The notes under the pieces were generated by a model. It was given only the letters and a program-made list of their open reading frames with translations, was not told the origin of the DNA and ran no database searches. Below are positions 39,907 through 47,899 of a DNA stretch of 64,000 bases, piece by piece. Each line of letters starts with the position of its first letter. Position 1 is the stretch's first letter. Where the stretch lies: the NCBI RefSeq assembly GCF_036250695.1, contig NZ_CP109427.1, forward strand, positions 5,828,001 to 5,892,000. The letters run 5' to 3'. Source of the stretch: Streptomyces sp. NBC_01497. Lineage in GTDB: Bacteria > Actinomycetota > Actinomycetes > Streptomycetales > Streptomycetaceae. The position numbers were made by a program, and so were the translations under genes.

Positions 39907-40854
39907 TTATCCGGCCGCGGTGGACTGCTCGGCGACCAGCGTGCGGGCCGCGTCGAGCTCGTCAGGGGTCTTGAGCGCGAGTGTCGTGACACCCGGCAGG
40001 TCACGCTTGGCCAGACCGGCCAGCGTGCCACCGGGGCACAACTCGACCAGGGCGGTGGCACCCAGGTCCTGGAACGTCTCCATGCACAGGTCCCACCGCA
40101 CGGGGTTGGCGACCTGGCCCACCAGGCGGGCCAGGGCGTCGGCGCCCGTGGTGACCGTCTGCCCGTCCCGGTTCGAGACATACGGGAGGGCCGGGTCGCG
40201 CGGCGCGAGTTCCTTGGTCGCCGCGGCGAGCGCGTCGACCGCGGGGGCCATGTGGTGGGTGTGGAAGGCGCCGGCCACCTTGAGGGGCACGACACGCCGT
40301 ACGCCCTCGGGCTTGTCCTCGGCGAGTGCGGCGAGCTGCTCCATGGTGCCCGCCGCGACGATCTGGGTCTTGCCGTTCACATTGGCCGGCGTGAGGCCGA
40401 GCCGCTCCAGGTGCGCGACGGAGGTGTCCCGCTCGCCGCCCAGCAGCGCCGCCATACCCGTCTTCGTGACCGCGGCGGCCTCGGCCATCGCGAGCCCCCT
40501 CGTACGGACCAGGCGCAAGGCCTCGTCATCGCTCAGCACCCCGGCGAGCGCCGCGGCCGCGAGTTCGCCGACGCTGTGTCCCGCGACCGCGCCGACGGCC
40601 GCGGTGATCTCACCGTCACCCGGGAACAGCTGCCGCGCCGACAGCAGTGCGGACGCCACCAGCAGGGGCTGGGCGACCGCCGTGTCGCGGATCTGGTCCT
40701 CGTCGGCCTCGGTGCCGTAGTGGACCAGGTCGAGGTCGATGAGGGCAGACCAGCGCCGCAGCTTCTCCTCCGCGCCGGGGAGGTCGAGCCAGGGGGTCAG
40801 GTAGCCGGGCGTCTGGGCGCCTTGGCCGGGAGCGACGAGTACGAGCACTCTCAC
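39907..40854 (-). CDS. fabD: Malonyl-CoA:ACP transacylase FabD
   Basis: 315 aa, GTG 40854; GTG 40848, giving MLVLVAPGQGAQ, is an alternative. Nucleophile Ser in AVAGHSVGELAAAAL. LVLVAPGQGAQTPGYL is the N-terminal oxyanion motif, VAGAFHTHHMAPA holds the His, and VSNRDGQTVT and NPVRWDLCMETF are usual later motifs. It loads malonate on AcpP. First biosynthetic gene of the operon, 81 bp after the regulator. It may also serve polyketide synthases. Confidence 0.95.
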   Translation of the reverse strand: MRVLVLVAPGQGAQTPGYLTPWLDLPGAEEKLRRWSALIDLDLVHYGTEADEDQIRDTAVAQPLLVASALLSARQLFPGDGEITAAVGAVAGHSVGELAAAALAGVLSDDEALRLVRTRGLAMAEAAAVTKTGMAALLGGERDTSVAHLERLGLTPANVNGKTQIVAAGTMEQLAALAEDKPEGVRRVVPLKVAGAFHTHHMAPAVDALAAATKELAPRDPALPYVSNRDGQTVTTGADALARLVGQVANPVRWDLCMETFQDLGATALVELCPGGTLAGLAKRDLPGVTTLALKTPDELDAARTLVAEQSTAAG

Positions 40855-40935
40855 ACTCTCTCTTGTCGGTGGTCCTGGACGCCCGTGATGACAGGGACGA
40901 AGAACCGAGGGGGTAATTGTGGAGACTCTACAAGC

Positions 40936-42135
40936 TCAGAACTGGATGTCCGCGTCGGCGAGCCGACCCAGAATCAGCGCGATTCGCAGCGTGAAGGCGG
41001 ATCGTACGTCGGAGGGTGACCATCCGGTGACGTCTGTCACACGGCGCAGGCGGTAGCGCACAGTGTTGGGATGCACAAACAGCATGCGGGCCGCGCCCTC
41101 CAGGCTGCTCGCCTGCTCCAGGTAGACACTCAGTGTTTCCAGCAGCGCGGAGCCCGCTTCTTCGAGCGGTCTGTAGATCTCCTCCACCAACTGCTCGCGT
41201 GCGGCGGGGTCCGCGGCGATCGCGCGCTCGGGCAGGAGATCGTCCGCGAGGACCGGCCGGGGCGCGTCCTGCCACGCCGAGCACGCCTTCAGTCCGGCGG
41301 CCGCGGCCTGCGCGGAGCGGGTGGCGGCCTGCAGGTCGGGGACGACGGGTCCCGCGACGACCGGCCCGGCCGCGTAGGGGCCGATCAGCGCCTTGGCGAC
41401 CTGGAGCGGGTTGTCGGAACCGCCCGCGATCACCACCAGGCGGTTGCCGAGGACGCCGGTCAGCACCTGGAGCTTCGCGTGCCGGGCGGCGCGCCGGATC
41501 GCCTCGACCGTCAGCTCGCTGTCACCCTCGGGCGCCGTGCCCAGTAGTACGCACACATGTTCGGGTGAGCTCCATCCGAGTGCCGCCGCCCGGGACACGG
41601 CCCCGTCGTCCGCCTCCCCGGAGAGCACCGCGTTCACGACGAGGGACTCCAGCCGCGCGTCCCACGCGCCGCGTGCCTCGGCCGCCTGCGCGTACACCTG
41701 GGCCGTGGCGAACGCGATCTCGCGCGCGTACAGCAGCAGCGCCTCCCGCAGCACGGTCTCGTCACCCGGCGCGGCGATCTCCTCGACCGACGACTCCACG
41801 ACCTCGATCGTCGTGCGCACCATCTCGACGGTCTGCCGCAGCGTGATCGCCCTGGTCAGCTCGCGGGGGGCGGTGCCGAAGACGTCCGTCGAGATCGCCT
41901 GCGGCCGCTCGGGCCTGCGGAACCACTCGGTGAACGCGGCGATGCCGGCCTGCGCGACGAGCCCGATCCACGAACGGTTCTCCGGGGGCATCGCCCGGTA
42001 CCACGGCAGCGTCTCGTCCATGAGGGCGATGGCGTTCGCGGCGAGCCGCCCCGACGACTGTTCGAGACGGCGCAGCGTGGCGGCGTGCGGATGGGGTTCG
42101 TTCGCGGGTTGAGGCACGGGACAAGACTGCCTCAT
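40936..42135 (-). CDS. fasR: PucR-type regulator of fatty-acid synthesis (FasR)
   Basis: 399 aa from ATG 42135; GTG 42117 (VPQPANEP) is equally possible. The C-terminal helix-turn-helix is of the PucR/CdaR kind: EEAGSALLETLSVYLEQASSLEGAARMLFVHPNTVRYRLRRVTDVTGW. The N-terminal 380 residues have no catalytic motif. In streptomycetes the regulator directly upstream of fabD activates the fabDHPF genes, so the name FasR rests on position and domain. The gap of 81 bp to fabD, with an AT-rich stretch (40910-40935, GTAATTGTGGAGACTC), may contain its binding site. Confidence 0.88.
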   Translation of the reverse strand: MRQSCPVPQPANEPHPHAATLRRLEQSSGRLAANAIALMDETLPWYRAMPPENRSWIGLVAQAGIAAFTEWFRRPERPQAISTDVFGTAPRELTRAITLRQTVEMVRTTIEVVESSVEEIAAPGDETVLREALLLYAREIAFATAQVYAQAAEARGAWDARLESLVVNAVLSGEADDGAVSRAAALGWSSPEHVCVLLGTAPEGDSELTVEAIRRAARHAKLQVLTGVLGNRLVVIAGGSDNPLQVAKALIGPYAAGPVVAGPVVPDLQAATRSAQAAAAGLKACSAWQDAPRPVLADDLLPERAIAADPAAREQLVEEIYRPLEEAGSALLETLSVYLEQASSLEGAARMLFVHPNTVRYRLRRVTDVTGWSPSDVRSAFTLRIALILGRLADADIQF

Positions 42136-42162
42136 CAGGACAAGCGCGCGCGGGGCCGGGGC

Positions 42163-42168
42163 TACCGT
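42163..42168 (+). promoter_or_regulatory. -10 element of a leaderless promoter
   Basis: TACCGT, then 6 nt to GTG 42175 (9 nt to ATG 42178). It lies in a gap of only 39 bp to the divergent regulator gene. Confidence 0.5.
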
Positions 42169-42174
42169 AGGGCT

Positions 42175-42852
42175 GTGATGTCCGTACGGTACGCAGAGGA
42201 CCGCTACCCCGGCGGGGAAGAGGCGGCTGGTATCGCCTCCCTGCACGCTTTCTCCTTCGGCGGTTTCTACGACCCCGGCAACCTGCGCTTCGGTGCTCTC
42301 ATCGCCTGCAACGAGGAGCGGCTCGCGCCCGGTGCGGGCTTCGACGAGCACCGGCACAGCCATACCGAGATCGTCACCTGGGTGGTCACCGGTGAGCTGA
42401 CGCACCGCGACTCGGCGGGCCGCACGACGCTCGTGCGGCCCGGCGACCTCCAGCGCCTCGCCTCCGCGGCCGGGGTGCTGCACAGCGAGCGCAACGAGGG
42501 CCCCGAACCGCTGGTCTTCGTGCAGATGTGGCTGGCGCCGCTGGAGCCGGGCGGCGATCCCGCGTACGACATCGTGCGGGGCATCGCCGACTCGACTCCG
42601 TACGCCCTGCCCGAGGCCGGCGCGATGCTGCACGTCCGGCGCCTCGGGCCCGGGGAGCGCTCGGCGGTGCCGGACGGCGCGTACCTCTACGTCCACGTCG
42701 TGCGCGGCGCGGTGCTGCTCGACGGCGAGGAGCTGAGGCCCGGCGACTCGGCCCGGATCACCGAGGCGCGCGGCCTCGAACTGACGGGTCACGGGGCGGA
42801 CGACGAGGACCGCTCCGAGGTCCTGGTCTGGGAGATGGCCCCGCCCGGCTGA
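42175..42852 (+). CDS. Pirin-family bicupin protein
   Basis: 225 aa from GTG 42175 or 224 from ATG 42178. Pirin features: DPGNLRFGALIACNEERLAPGAGFDEHRHSHTEIVTWVVTGELTHRDS, where the His residues bind a metal, then RPGDLQRLASAAGVLHSERNEG and FVQMWLAPLEPGG. The C-terminal cupin is less conserved (YLYVHVVRGAVLLDGEELRPGDSARI). Bacterial pirins include quercetinases and regulators of pyruvate dehydrogenase. The function here is open. Divergent from fasR. Confidence 0.88.
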   Translation: MMSVRYAEDRYPGGEEAAGIASLHAFSFGGFYDPGNLRFGALIACNEERLAPGAGFDEHRHSHTEIVTWVVTGELTHRDSAGRTTLVRPGDLQRLASAAGVLHSERNEGPEPLVFVQMWLAPLEPGGDPAYDIVRGIADSTPYALPEAGAMLHVRRLGPGERSAVPDGAYLYVHVVRGAVLLDGEELRPGDSARITEARGLELTGHGADDEDRSEVLVWEMAPPG

Positions 42853-42881
42853 TCCACCGAGGGCCCTCACGGTCCCGCGCG

Positions 42882-42909
42882 GTCCCCCGGGGCACGGGCC
42901 GCGGGGGAC
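42882..42909. terminator. Possible hairpin between convergent pirin and esterase genes
   Basis: GTCCCCCG, 12-nt loop, CGGGGGAC, a perfect 8-bp stem in a 71-bp convergent gap. Confidence 0.4.
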
Positions 42910-42923
42910 GGCCGGGGCGTGTC

Positions 42924-43892
42924 TCAGGCGGTCAGGGCCCGGCGCAGGGTGTCCACGGCGAGGCGTATCGCGGCGTCGGCGGCGTGCGTCTCCCGCAGGG
43001 CGTCGACCATCACGAAGTCGTGGATGATCCCCTGGAAGCGCACGGCGGTGACCGGGACGCCCGCCTGGCGCAGCTTGTTCGCGTAGGCCTCGCCCTCGTC
43101 GCGCAGCACGTCGGCCTCGCCGGTGATGACGAGGGCGGGCGGCAGCCCGGTCAGCTGGTCGGTGGTGGCGCGCAGCGGGGAGGCGGTGATCTCCGCGCGC
43201 TGCGCGGGGTCGGTCGTGTACTGGTCCCAGAACCACCGCATGCCCTCGCGGGCGAGGAAGTAGCCCTCGGCGAACTGGTGGTAGGAACCGGTGTCGAACG
43301 AGGCGTTCGTCACCGGGTAGAAGAGCACCTGCTGGACGAGGGGCACGTCCCCGCGCTCCTTGGCCATCAGCGTCAGGGCCGCCGTCATGTTGCCGCCGAC
43401 GGAGTCGCCGGCCACGGCGAGTCTCGTGGCGTCCAGGCCCTTGGCCGCCCCGGCGGTGACGATCCACCGGGCGACGGTGTAGTTCTGCTCGATGGCGACC
43501 GGGTAGCGCGCCTCCGGCGAGAGCGCGTACTCGGGGAAGACCACGGCGGCGCCGGTGCCGACGGCCAGTTCGCGCACCAGCCGGTCGTGGGTGTGCGCGT
43601 TGCCGAAGACCCAGCCGGCGCCGTGGATGTACAGGATGACGGGGAGGGTGCCGGTCGCCCCTTCGGGCTTGACGATCCTGACCCGTACGGATCCGGTCGG
43701 TCCGCCCTCGACGGTGATCCACTCCTCGTCCACGGCGGGCTTCGCGGTGTCGCCCGACTGGACCTCGTCCACCGCGGCGCGGCCCTCGGCGGGCGGCAGC
43801 TGGAACAGGAACGGCGGCTTGGACGTCGCCTCGGCGAAGGCAGCCGCGGCCGGTTCGAGTACGGGGGTGACGGGGGCGGCGCTCTCGGACAT
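42924..43892 (-). CDS. Alpha/beta hydrolase of the hormone-sensitive-lipase group
   Basis: 322 aa, ATG 43892. The oxyanion motif HGAG (LYIHGAGWVFGNAHTHD), nucleophile elbow AGDSVGGNMTAAL, Asp in ITGEADVLRDEGEAYA, and His in FQGIIHDFVMVDAL are those of HSL-type esterases. No signal peptide. The cytoplasmic enzyme probably cleaves small esters. It is divergent from an OhrR-type regulator (236 bp), which makes it a candidate target of that redox regulator. Confidence 0.9.
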   Translation of the reverse strand: MSESAAPVTPVLEPAAAAFAEATSKPPFLFQLPPAEGRAAVDEVQSGDTAKPAVDEEWITVEGGPTGSVRVRIVKPEGATGTLPVILYIHGAGWVFGNAHTHDRLVRELAVGTGAAVVFPEYALSPEARYPVAIEQNYTVARWIVTAGAAKGLDATRLAVAGDSVGGNMTAALTLMAKERGDVPLVQQVLFYPVTNASFDTGSYHQFAEGYFLAREGMRWFWDQYTTDPAQRAEITASPLRATTDQLTGLPPALVITGEADVLRDEGEAYANKLRQAGVPVTAVRFQGIIHDFVMVDALRETHAADAAIRLAVDTLRRALTA

Positions 43893-43986
43893 GTCTTCTC
43901 CTCATGGCGACGGGGTGCGACGAAGCGCGTCCCGCCTGCGGATCCGTACGGAGGGTTTCCGTCCGGACACCTGGAAGACTAGAACG

Positions 43987-44014
43987 CTTTTAAATCGTGC
44001 GCAAGGTAATCGAG
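43987..44014. promoter_or_regulatory. AT-rich candidate OhrR operator region
   Basis: The text TTTTAAATCGTGCGCAAGG and following GTAATCGAG stand out in GC-rich DNA, between divergent esterase and ohrR genes. No perfect dyad is visible, so this is a positional suggestion only. Confidence 0.35.
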
Positions 44015-44128
44015 TAAGAGGGGATCGCCTCCGAGGGAGTTGTCTTCTTCTGGATCGGGGGCGAGGGGCTACGCTGGAAGATCCGCGGCCGGAGGGGGAC
44101 TCCGAACGCGGGGAGAGAGGGGCGCATC

Positions 44129-44644
44129 ATGCGCACGGAAGCAGAGACGGACCCTGCGCGCCCGGATGCGGAGAGTTCCGCACAGGCAGGCGGGGAGCCG
44201 GAAGTCTCGCTGCTGCTGAACGACCAGATGTGCTTCGCGCTGTACGCGGCGTCGCGCGCGGTCACCACGCTCTACCGGCCGCTGCTGGACGAACTCGGTC
44301 TGACCTACCCGCAGTACCTCGTCCTCCTCGCGCTCTGGGAACACGACGGAGTGCCCGTCAAGGAGCTGCGGCGCGCGCTCCAGCTCGACTACGGCACGCT
44401 GACGCCGCTGCTGAAGCGGCTGGAGGCCGCCGGGCTGCTGCGACGGGAGCGGCAGGCCGACGACGAGCGCACGGTACGGATCGGGCTGACCGAGGAGGGC
44501 GCCGCGCTGCGCGAGCGGGCACGCCCGATCCCCGCGGCGATCGGTGATGCCATGGGCCTGGACGACGAGGAGTTCGAGCAGACCCGCGCCAGTCTGCGCC
44601 GGCTCACGCGGAACGTCGCGGCGCACACGCGCTCACGCGACTGA
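44129..44644 (+). CDS. ohrR: OhrR-type MarR regulator (cysteine peroxide sensor)
   Basis: 171 aa, ATG 44129 after GGGGAGAGAGGGGC. The segment LNDQMCFALYAASRAVTTLYRPLLDELGLTYPQYLVLLALWEHD is diagnostic for OhrR, and Cys35 is the peroxide-reactive cysteine. Winged helix: VKELRRALQLDYGTLTPLLKRLEAAGLLRRER, DERTVRIGLTEEG. By family knowledge, oxidation of this Cys releases DNA and derepresses ohr. Here its neighbour is an esterase gene instead, while ohr is at 29253. The AT-rich stretch around 43985-44020 (with TTTTAAATCGTGCGCAAGG) is the likely operator. Confidence 0.85.
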   Translation: MRTEAETDPARPDAESSAQAGGEPEVSLLLNDQMCFALYAASRAVTTLYRPLLDELGLTYPQYLVLLALWEHDGVPVKELRRALQLDYGTLTPLLKRLEAAGLLRRERQADDERTVRIGLTEEGAALRERARPIPAAIGDAMGLDDEEFEQTRASLRRLTRNVAAHTRSRD

Positions 44645-44790
44645 CCGGCCGGCCCCCGGCCTGCCCCATCCGGCACGGGGCGGTACGGACGCGCCCGAGC
44701 CGCCCTGCCGCCGAGCGGGGCACGTGGGAACCCCGGCGCGAAAGCGTGGGGCGCCCGGTGCGTCCGGCATGCCCGTGCACGCGGTCCGGT

Positions 44791-44817
44791 GGACCCGGTG
44801 GACCCGGTGGACCCGGC
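44791..44817 (+). repeat. 9-bp tandem repeat, three copies
   Basis: GGACCCGGT, GGACCCGGT, GGACCCGGC in a row, in a non-coding gap before the serine-hydrolase stop. No evident function. Confidence 0.7.
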
Positions 44818-44845
44818 GGTCCGTGAGCGCCGGGCACGCCTCCCC

Positions 44846-45679
44846 TCAGGCGGTCCGCAGCTCCCCGAGCACCGCTTCCGTCAGCGGCGGCCAGACCTCG
44901 ACGGCCCAGGGCCCGAAGTCGCGGTCCGTCAGTGCCACGCACGCGGCGCCCGCGTCCGGGTCCACCCACAGGAACGTGCCCGACTGGCCGAAGTGGCCGA
45001 AGGTGCGCGGCGACGACGAGGCGCCCGTCCAGTGCGGGGTCTTGGTGCCCCTGATCTCGAAACCGAGACCCCAGTCGTTGTGCCTCTGGTTGCCGTAGCC
45101 GGGCAGCACCCCGGACAGGCCGGGGAACTGCACCGTCATCGCCTCCGCGACCGTGCGCGGGTCGAGCAGCCGGGGTGCCTGGAGCTCCGCCGCGAACCGC
45201 GTCAGGTCGTCCACCGTGGAGACCGCGTCGCGCGCGGGAGAGCCGTTGCCCAGGAGAGTCGTCGCCGCCATGCCGAGCGGTTCGAGCACCGCCTCGCGCA
45301 GGTAGTCCGGGAAGGCGATCTCCGTGGCCTTCGCCACATGCTCGCCGAGGGCCTCGAAGCCGGCGTTGGAGTAGACGCGCCGGGTGCCGGGCGCGGACAG
45401 CGCCCGCCGCTCGTCCGGTGCGAGGCCGCTCGCGTGCGCCAGCAGGTGACGGACCGTGGCGCCGTCGGGGCCGGCCGGCTCGTCGAGCTCGATCGCCCCC
45501 TCCTCGTACGCCACGAGGACCGCGTACGCGGCGAGCGGCTTGGTCACCGAGGCGAGCGGGAAACGCCGGTCGCCCTGCCCGTGCGCCCCGGCCACGCTGC
45601 CGTCGGCGCGCACCACGGCGGCTGCGGCGTGCGGCACCGGCCACTTCTCGATCTGCTGCAAGGATTCCAGGCGCTCCAT
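44846..45679 (-). CDS. Beta-lactamase-fold serine hydrolase
   Basis: 277 aa, ATG 45679 with TAGGGT 7 nt upstream. Class C/PBP-like motifs: FPLASVTKPLAAYAV (SxxK), RRVYSNAGFEALGEH (YxN), and TFGHFGQSGTFLW in place of KTG (HFG). HLLAHASGL is the conserved stretch between them. No signal peptide, so a cytoplasmic esterase or peptidase is more likely than an antibiotic-resistance enzyme. It lies 26 bp after the GNAT gene on the same strand, yet has its own leaderless promoter. Confidence 0.88.
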   Translation of the reverse strand: MERLESLQQIEKWPVPHAAAAVVRADGSVAGAHGQGDRRFPLASVTKPLAAYAVLVAYEEGAIELDEPAGPDGATVRHLLAHASGLAPDERRALSAPGTRRVYSNAGFEALGEHVAKATEIAFPDYLREAVLEPLGMAATTLLGNGSPARDAVSTVDDLTRFAAELQAPRLLDPRTVAEAMTVQFPGLSGVLPGYGNQRHNDWGLGFEIRGTKTPHWTGASSSPRTFGHFGQSGTFLWVDPDAGAACVALTDRDFGPWAVEVWPPLTEAVLGELRTA

Positions 45680-45686
45680 GCCCGCG

Positions 45687-45692
45687 ACCCTA
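45687..45692 (-). promoter_or_regulatory. -10 element of a leaderless promoter
   Basis: On the minus strand TAGGGT, 7 nt, ATG 45679. It lies in the 26-bp gap after the GNAT stop. Confidence 0.6.
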
Positions 45693-45705
45693 GTTCAGCG
45701 CCGGA

Positions 45706-46209
45706 TCAGAGCAGCAGCCGCATGGCGGGGGCCCGCGTCGGCACGAAACCGAGCGAGGCGTAGAGCGGGGCGCCCTCGTCCGAGGCGTGCAGGTCGATCT
45801 TGGGCACTCCGCGCTCCCGGTACCAGCCGAGCAGCGCCTCCATGCAGGCGCGGGAATAGCCGCGCCGCCGCATCGCCGGGTCCGTCGCGACGCTGAACAC
45901 ATGGCCGCTCAGCCCCGCGTCGTTGCCGGGCGAGCCGAGCCGGTGCTCCACCGTGCCCACCACACAGGCCGCCAGTACGCCCGGCCGCCGTGGCGTGTCC
46001 ACGACGAACGCGGTCAGGTCGCCGCCCGGCACGGCCAGCGCGCCGCGCAGGATGGCGACGCTCGCCGGCTGCCAGGAGTCGTCGCCGTGGGCGGTGTTCA
46101 GGGAGTCCAGCATGATCGCGCGGAGCCGTACGAGCTCCTCGGCGTCGGTGGGTACCGCCGCGCGCACGACGGGTGCTCGGCCTGACGCGGTCTGCGTGAT
46201 CCGGTCCAT
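45706..46209 (-). CDS. GNAT-family N-acetyltransferase
   Basis: 167 aa, ATG 46209 with TACCCT 7 nt upstream. The GNAT fold is readable: VRAAVPTDAEELVRLRAIMLDSLN, FVVDTPRRPGVLAACVVGTVEHR, acetyl-CoA site HVFSVATDPAMRRRGYSRACMEALLGW with the R-R-x-G-Y/x pattern, and IDLHASDEGAPLYASLGFV. The acceptor substrate is unknown. It is divergent from the MerR gene with 85 bp between starts. Confidence 0.88.
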   Translation of the reverse strand: MDRITQTASGRAPVVRAAVPTDAEELVRLRAIMLDSLNTAHGDDSWQPASVAILRGALAVPGGDLTAFVVDTPRRPGVLAACVVGTVEHRLGSPGNDAGLSGHVFSVATDPAMRRRGYSRACMEALLGWYRERGVPKIDLHASDEGAPLYASLGFVPTRAPAMRLLL

Positions 46210-46216
46210 GGCGCGC

Positions 46217-46222
46217 AGGGTA
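46217..46222 (-). promoter_or_regulatory. -10 element of a leaderless promoter
   Basis: On the minus strand TACCCT, 7 nt, ATG 46209. Confidence 0.55.
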
Positions 46223-46255
46223 GGACGGAAGGGACCGGCGCGGTAGCGGATATCG

Positions 46256-46287
46256 CTTGCTTAGAGCGCACTCCAAGGAATTAGCGT
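46256..46287 (+). promoter_or_regulatory. MerR-type promoter with 19-bp spacer and operator dyad
   Basis: -35 TTGCTT (46257-46262) and -10 TAGCGT (46282-46287) are separated by 19 bp, the long spacer typical of MerR-activated promoters. The dyad CTTAGAG-CGCA-CTCCAAG (46260-46277, one mismatch) fills the spacer. The -10 box is 7 nt before ATG 46295, so the mRNA is probably leaderless. Confidence 0.7.
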
Positions 46288-46294
46288 GTCGGTC

Positions 46295-46759
46295 ATGACG
46301 CTGACCGAGAGCACGCCGATAGGAGCCGACCGCACGGACAGCTGCGCCTCGGGGGCCCTCGGGCATCCGCGCCCCGAGGGCGCTGACCAGTACACGATCA
46401 GTGAGGTGGTCTCCTTCACCGGGCTCAGCGCGCACACGCTGCGGTGGTACGAGCGGATCGGGCTCATGCCGCACGTCGACCGGTCGCACACGGGCCAGCG
46501 CCGCTTCAGCAACCGCGACCTCGACTGGCTCGCCTTCGTCGGCAAACTCCGGCTCACCGGCATGCCCGTGGCGGACATGGTCCGCTACGCCGAGCTGGTC
46601 CGCGCGGGCGACGCCACGTTCGGGGAGCGCCGGGAACTGCTCGTGCGCACCCGCCGTGACGTCCTCGCGAGGGTCGTGGAGCTCCAGGACACCGTCGCGG
46701 TACTCGACTACAAGATCGGTTTCTACGCGGACGCCCACGAGGCGTCGGAGAGGTACTGA
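46295..46759 (+). CDS. MerR-family transcriptional regulator
   Basis: 154 aa from ATG 46295, fixed by the -10 box 7 nt upstream; GTG 46286 is rejected. MerR winged helix: YTISEVVSFTGLSAHTLRWYERIGLMPHVDRSHTGQRRFSNRDLDWLAFVGKLRLTGM. A coiled-coil dimer helix (LLVRTRRDVLARVVELQDTVAVLDYKIGFY) follows. There is no cysteine-rich metal or [2Fe-2S] site, so the signal is likely an organic molecule. It is cotranscribed with the aldo/keto reductase 7 bp downstream, a pairing common for electrophile-responsive MerR proteins. Confidence 0.92.
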   Translation: MTLTESTPIGADRTDSCASGALGHPRPEGADQYTISEVVSFTGLSAHTLRWYERIGLMPHVDRSHTGQRRFSNRDLDWLAFVGKLRLTGMPVADMVRYAELVRAGDATFGERRELLVRTRRDVLARVVELQDTVAVLDYKIGFYADAHEASERY

Positions 46760-46766
46760 CCCACCG

Positions 46767-47786
46767 ATGAGCGACACCTCACAGCCCACCCGGATACGCC
46801 TGGGCGCCGAAGGCCCCGAAGTCGGCCCCCAGGGCTTCGGCGCCATGGGCATCAGCTTCGCCTACGGCCCCAGCGACCTGGACGAGTCCCGCGCCACACT
46901 GGAGCGGGCACTCGAACTCGGGGTGACCCTGTACGACACGGCCGCCGCCTACGCGGACGGCGAGAACGAGAAGTTCCTCGCGCCGTTCTTCGCCGCCCAC
47001 CGCGACGAGGTCACGGTGGCCACGAAGTTCGGTCTCGGCATCGACCCCGAGGACCGCACGAAACGCCTCATCGACAACGACCCCGCGTACATCAGGCGCA
47101 GCGCCGAGGAGAGCCTGACGCGGCTCGGCGTCGAGACGATCGACCTCTACTACATGCACCGGCGGGACGTGCGGTTCCCGATCGAGGAGACCGTGGGGGT
47201 GATGGCGGAGCTGGTGCGCGAGGGCAAGGTCAGGCATCTCGGTCTGAGCGAGGTCACCGCCGGCGAACTGCGCGCCGCACACGCCGTGCACCCGATCGCC
47301 GCACTGCAGTCGGAGTGGTCGCTGTTCAGCCGGGACATCGAAGCCAACGTCGTCCCGGCGGCGGCGGAACTCGGTGTCGGTCTCGTGCCGTACTCCCCGC
47401 TCGGCCGCGGTTTCCTGACCGGCTCCTTCGTGAGCGCGGACACCGAGCTCGGCGAGGGCGACTTCCGGCGCCAGCAGCCCCGCTTCACCGGCGACAACGC
47501 GGCCGCCAACGCGGCCCTGCTGGAGCCCGTACGCGCCATCGCCCAAGGGCACGGCGCGAGCCTCGCCCAGGTGGCGCTCGCCTGGGTGCAGCAGCGGGCG
47601 GGTGCGCACGGCGTCGCCGTCGTGCCCATTCCCGGAACCCGCCGCCGCGCGCGGGTCGAGGAGAACGTGGCCGCCACGCGCGTCGTCCTGACGCCCGCCG
47701 AACTCGACGTCCTGGAGCCCATCGCCTCGCGCGTCGCGGGCGGGCGCTACGCCGACATGGCCTTCACCTCGGCGGGTCGCGAGTAG
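46767..47786 (+). CDS. Aldo/keto reductase
   Basis: 339 aa, ATG 46767, 7 bp after the MerR stop. Catalytic tetrad: Asp and Tyr in TLYDTAAAYADGENEKF, Lys in VTVATKFGLG, His in DLYYMHRRD. NADPH-binding pieces: PYSPLGRGFLTG and VVPIPGTRRRARVEEN. It reduces aldehydes or ketones in the cytoplasm and matches the YajO/AKR13-like bacterial group. Control by the MerR protein is very likely. Confidence 0.93.
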   Translation: MSDTSQPTRIRLGAEGPEVGPQGFGAMGISFAYGPSDLDESRATLERALELGVTLYDTAAAYADGENEKFLAPFFAAHRDEVTVATKFGLGIDPEDRTKRLIDNDPAYIRRSAEESLTRLGVETIDLYYMHRRDVRFPIEETVGVMAELVREGKVRHLGLSEVTAGELRAAHAVHPIAALQSEWSLFSRDIEANVVPAAAELGVGLVPYSPLGRGFLTGSFVSADTELGEGDFRRQQPRFTGDNAAANAALLEPVRAIAQGHGASLAQVALAWVQQRAGAHGVAVVPIPGTRRRARVEENVAATRVVLTPAELDVLEPIASRVAGGRYADMAFTSAGRE

Positions 47787-47899
47787 CACGCTCCACCCGG
47801 CGGGCCCGGGGGCGAGGGGGCCGAAGACGGCCGACGGGGCTGCCGCACCGGGCGTCCGCCGGCCCACCCGGCGCCGCACGCGCGGCACCGGGGCCGTGG

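Noticed and set aside
44846..45679. Beta-lactamase resistance gene
   Set aside because: The SxxK, YxN and HFG motifs fit the serine-hydrolase fold, but there is no signal peptide and HFG instead of KTG is common in esterases of this fold.
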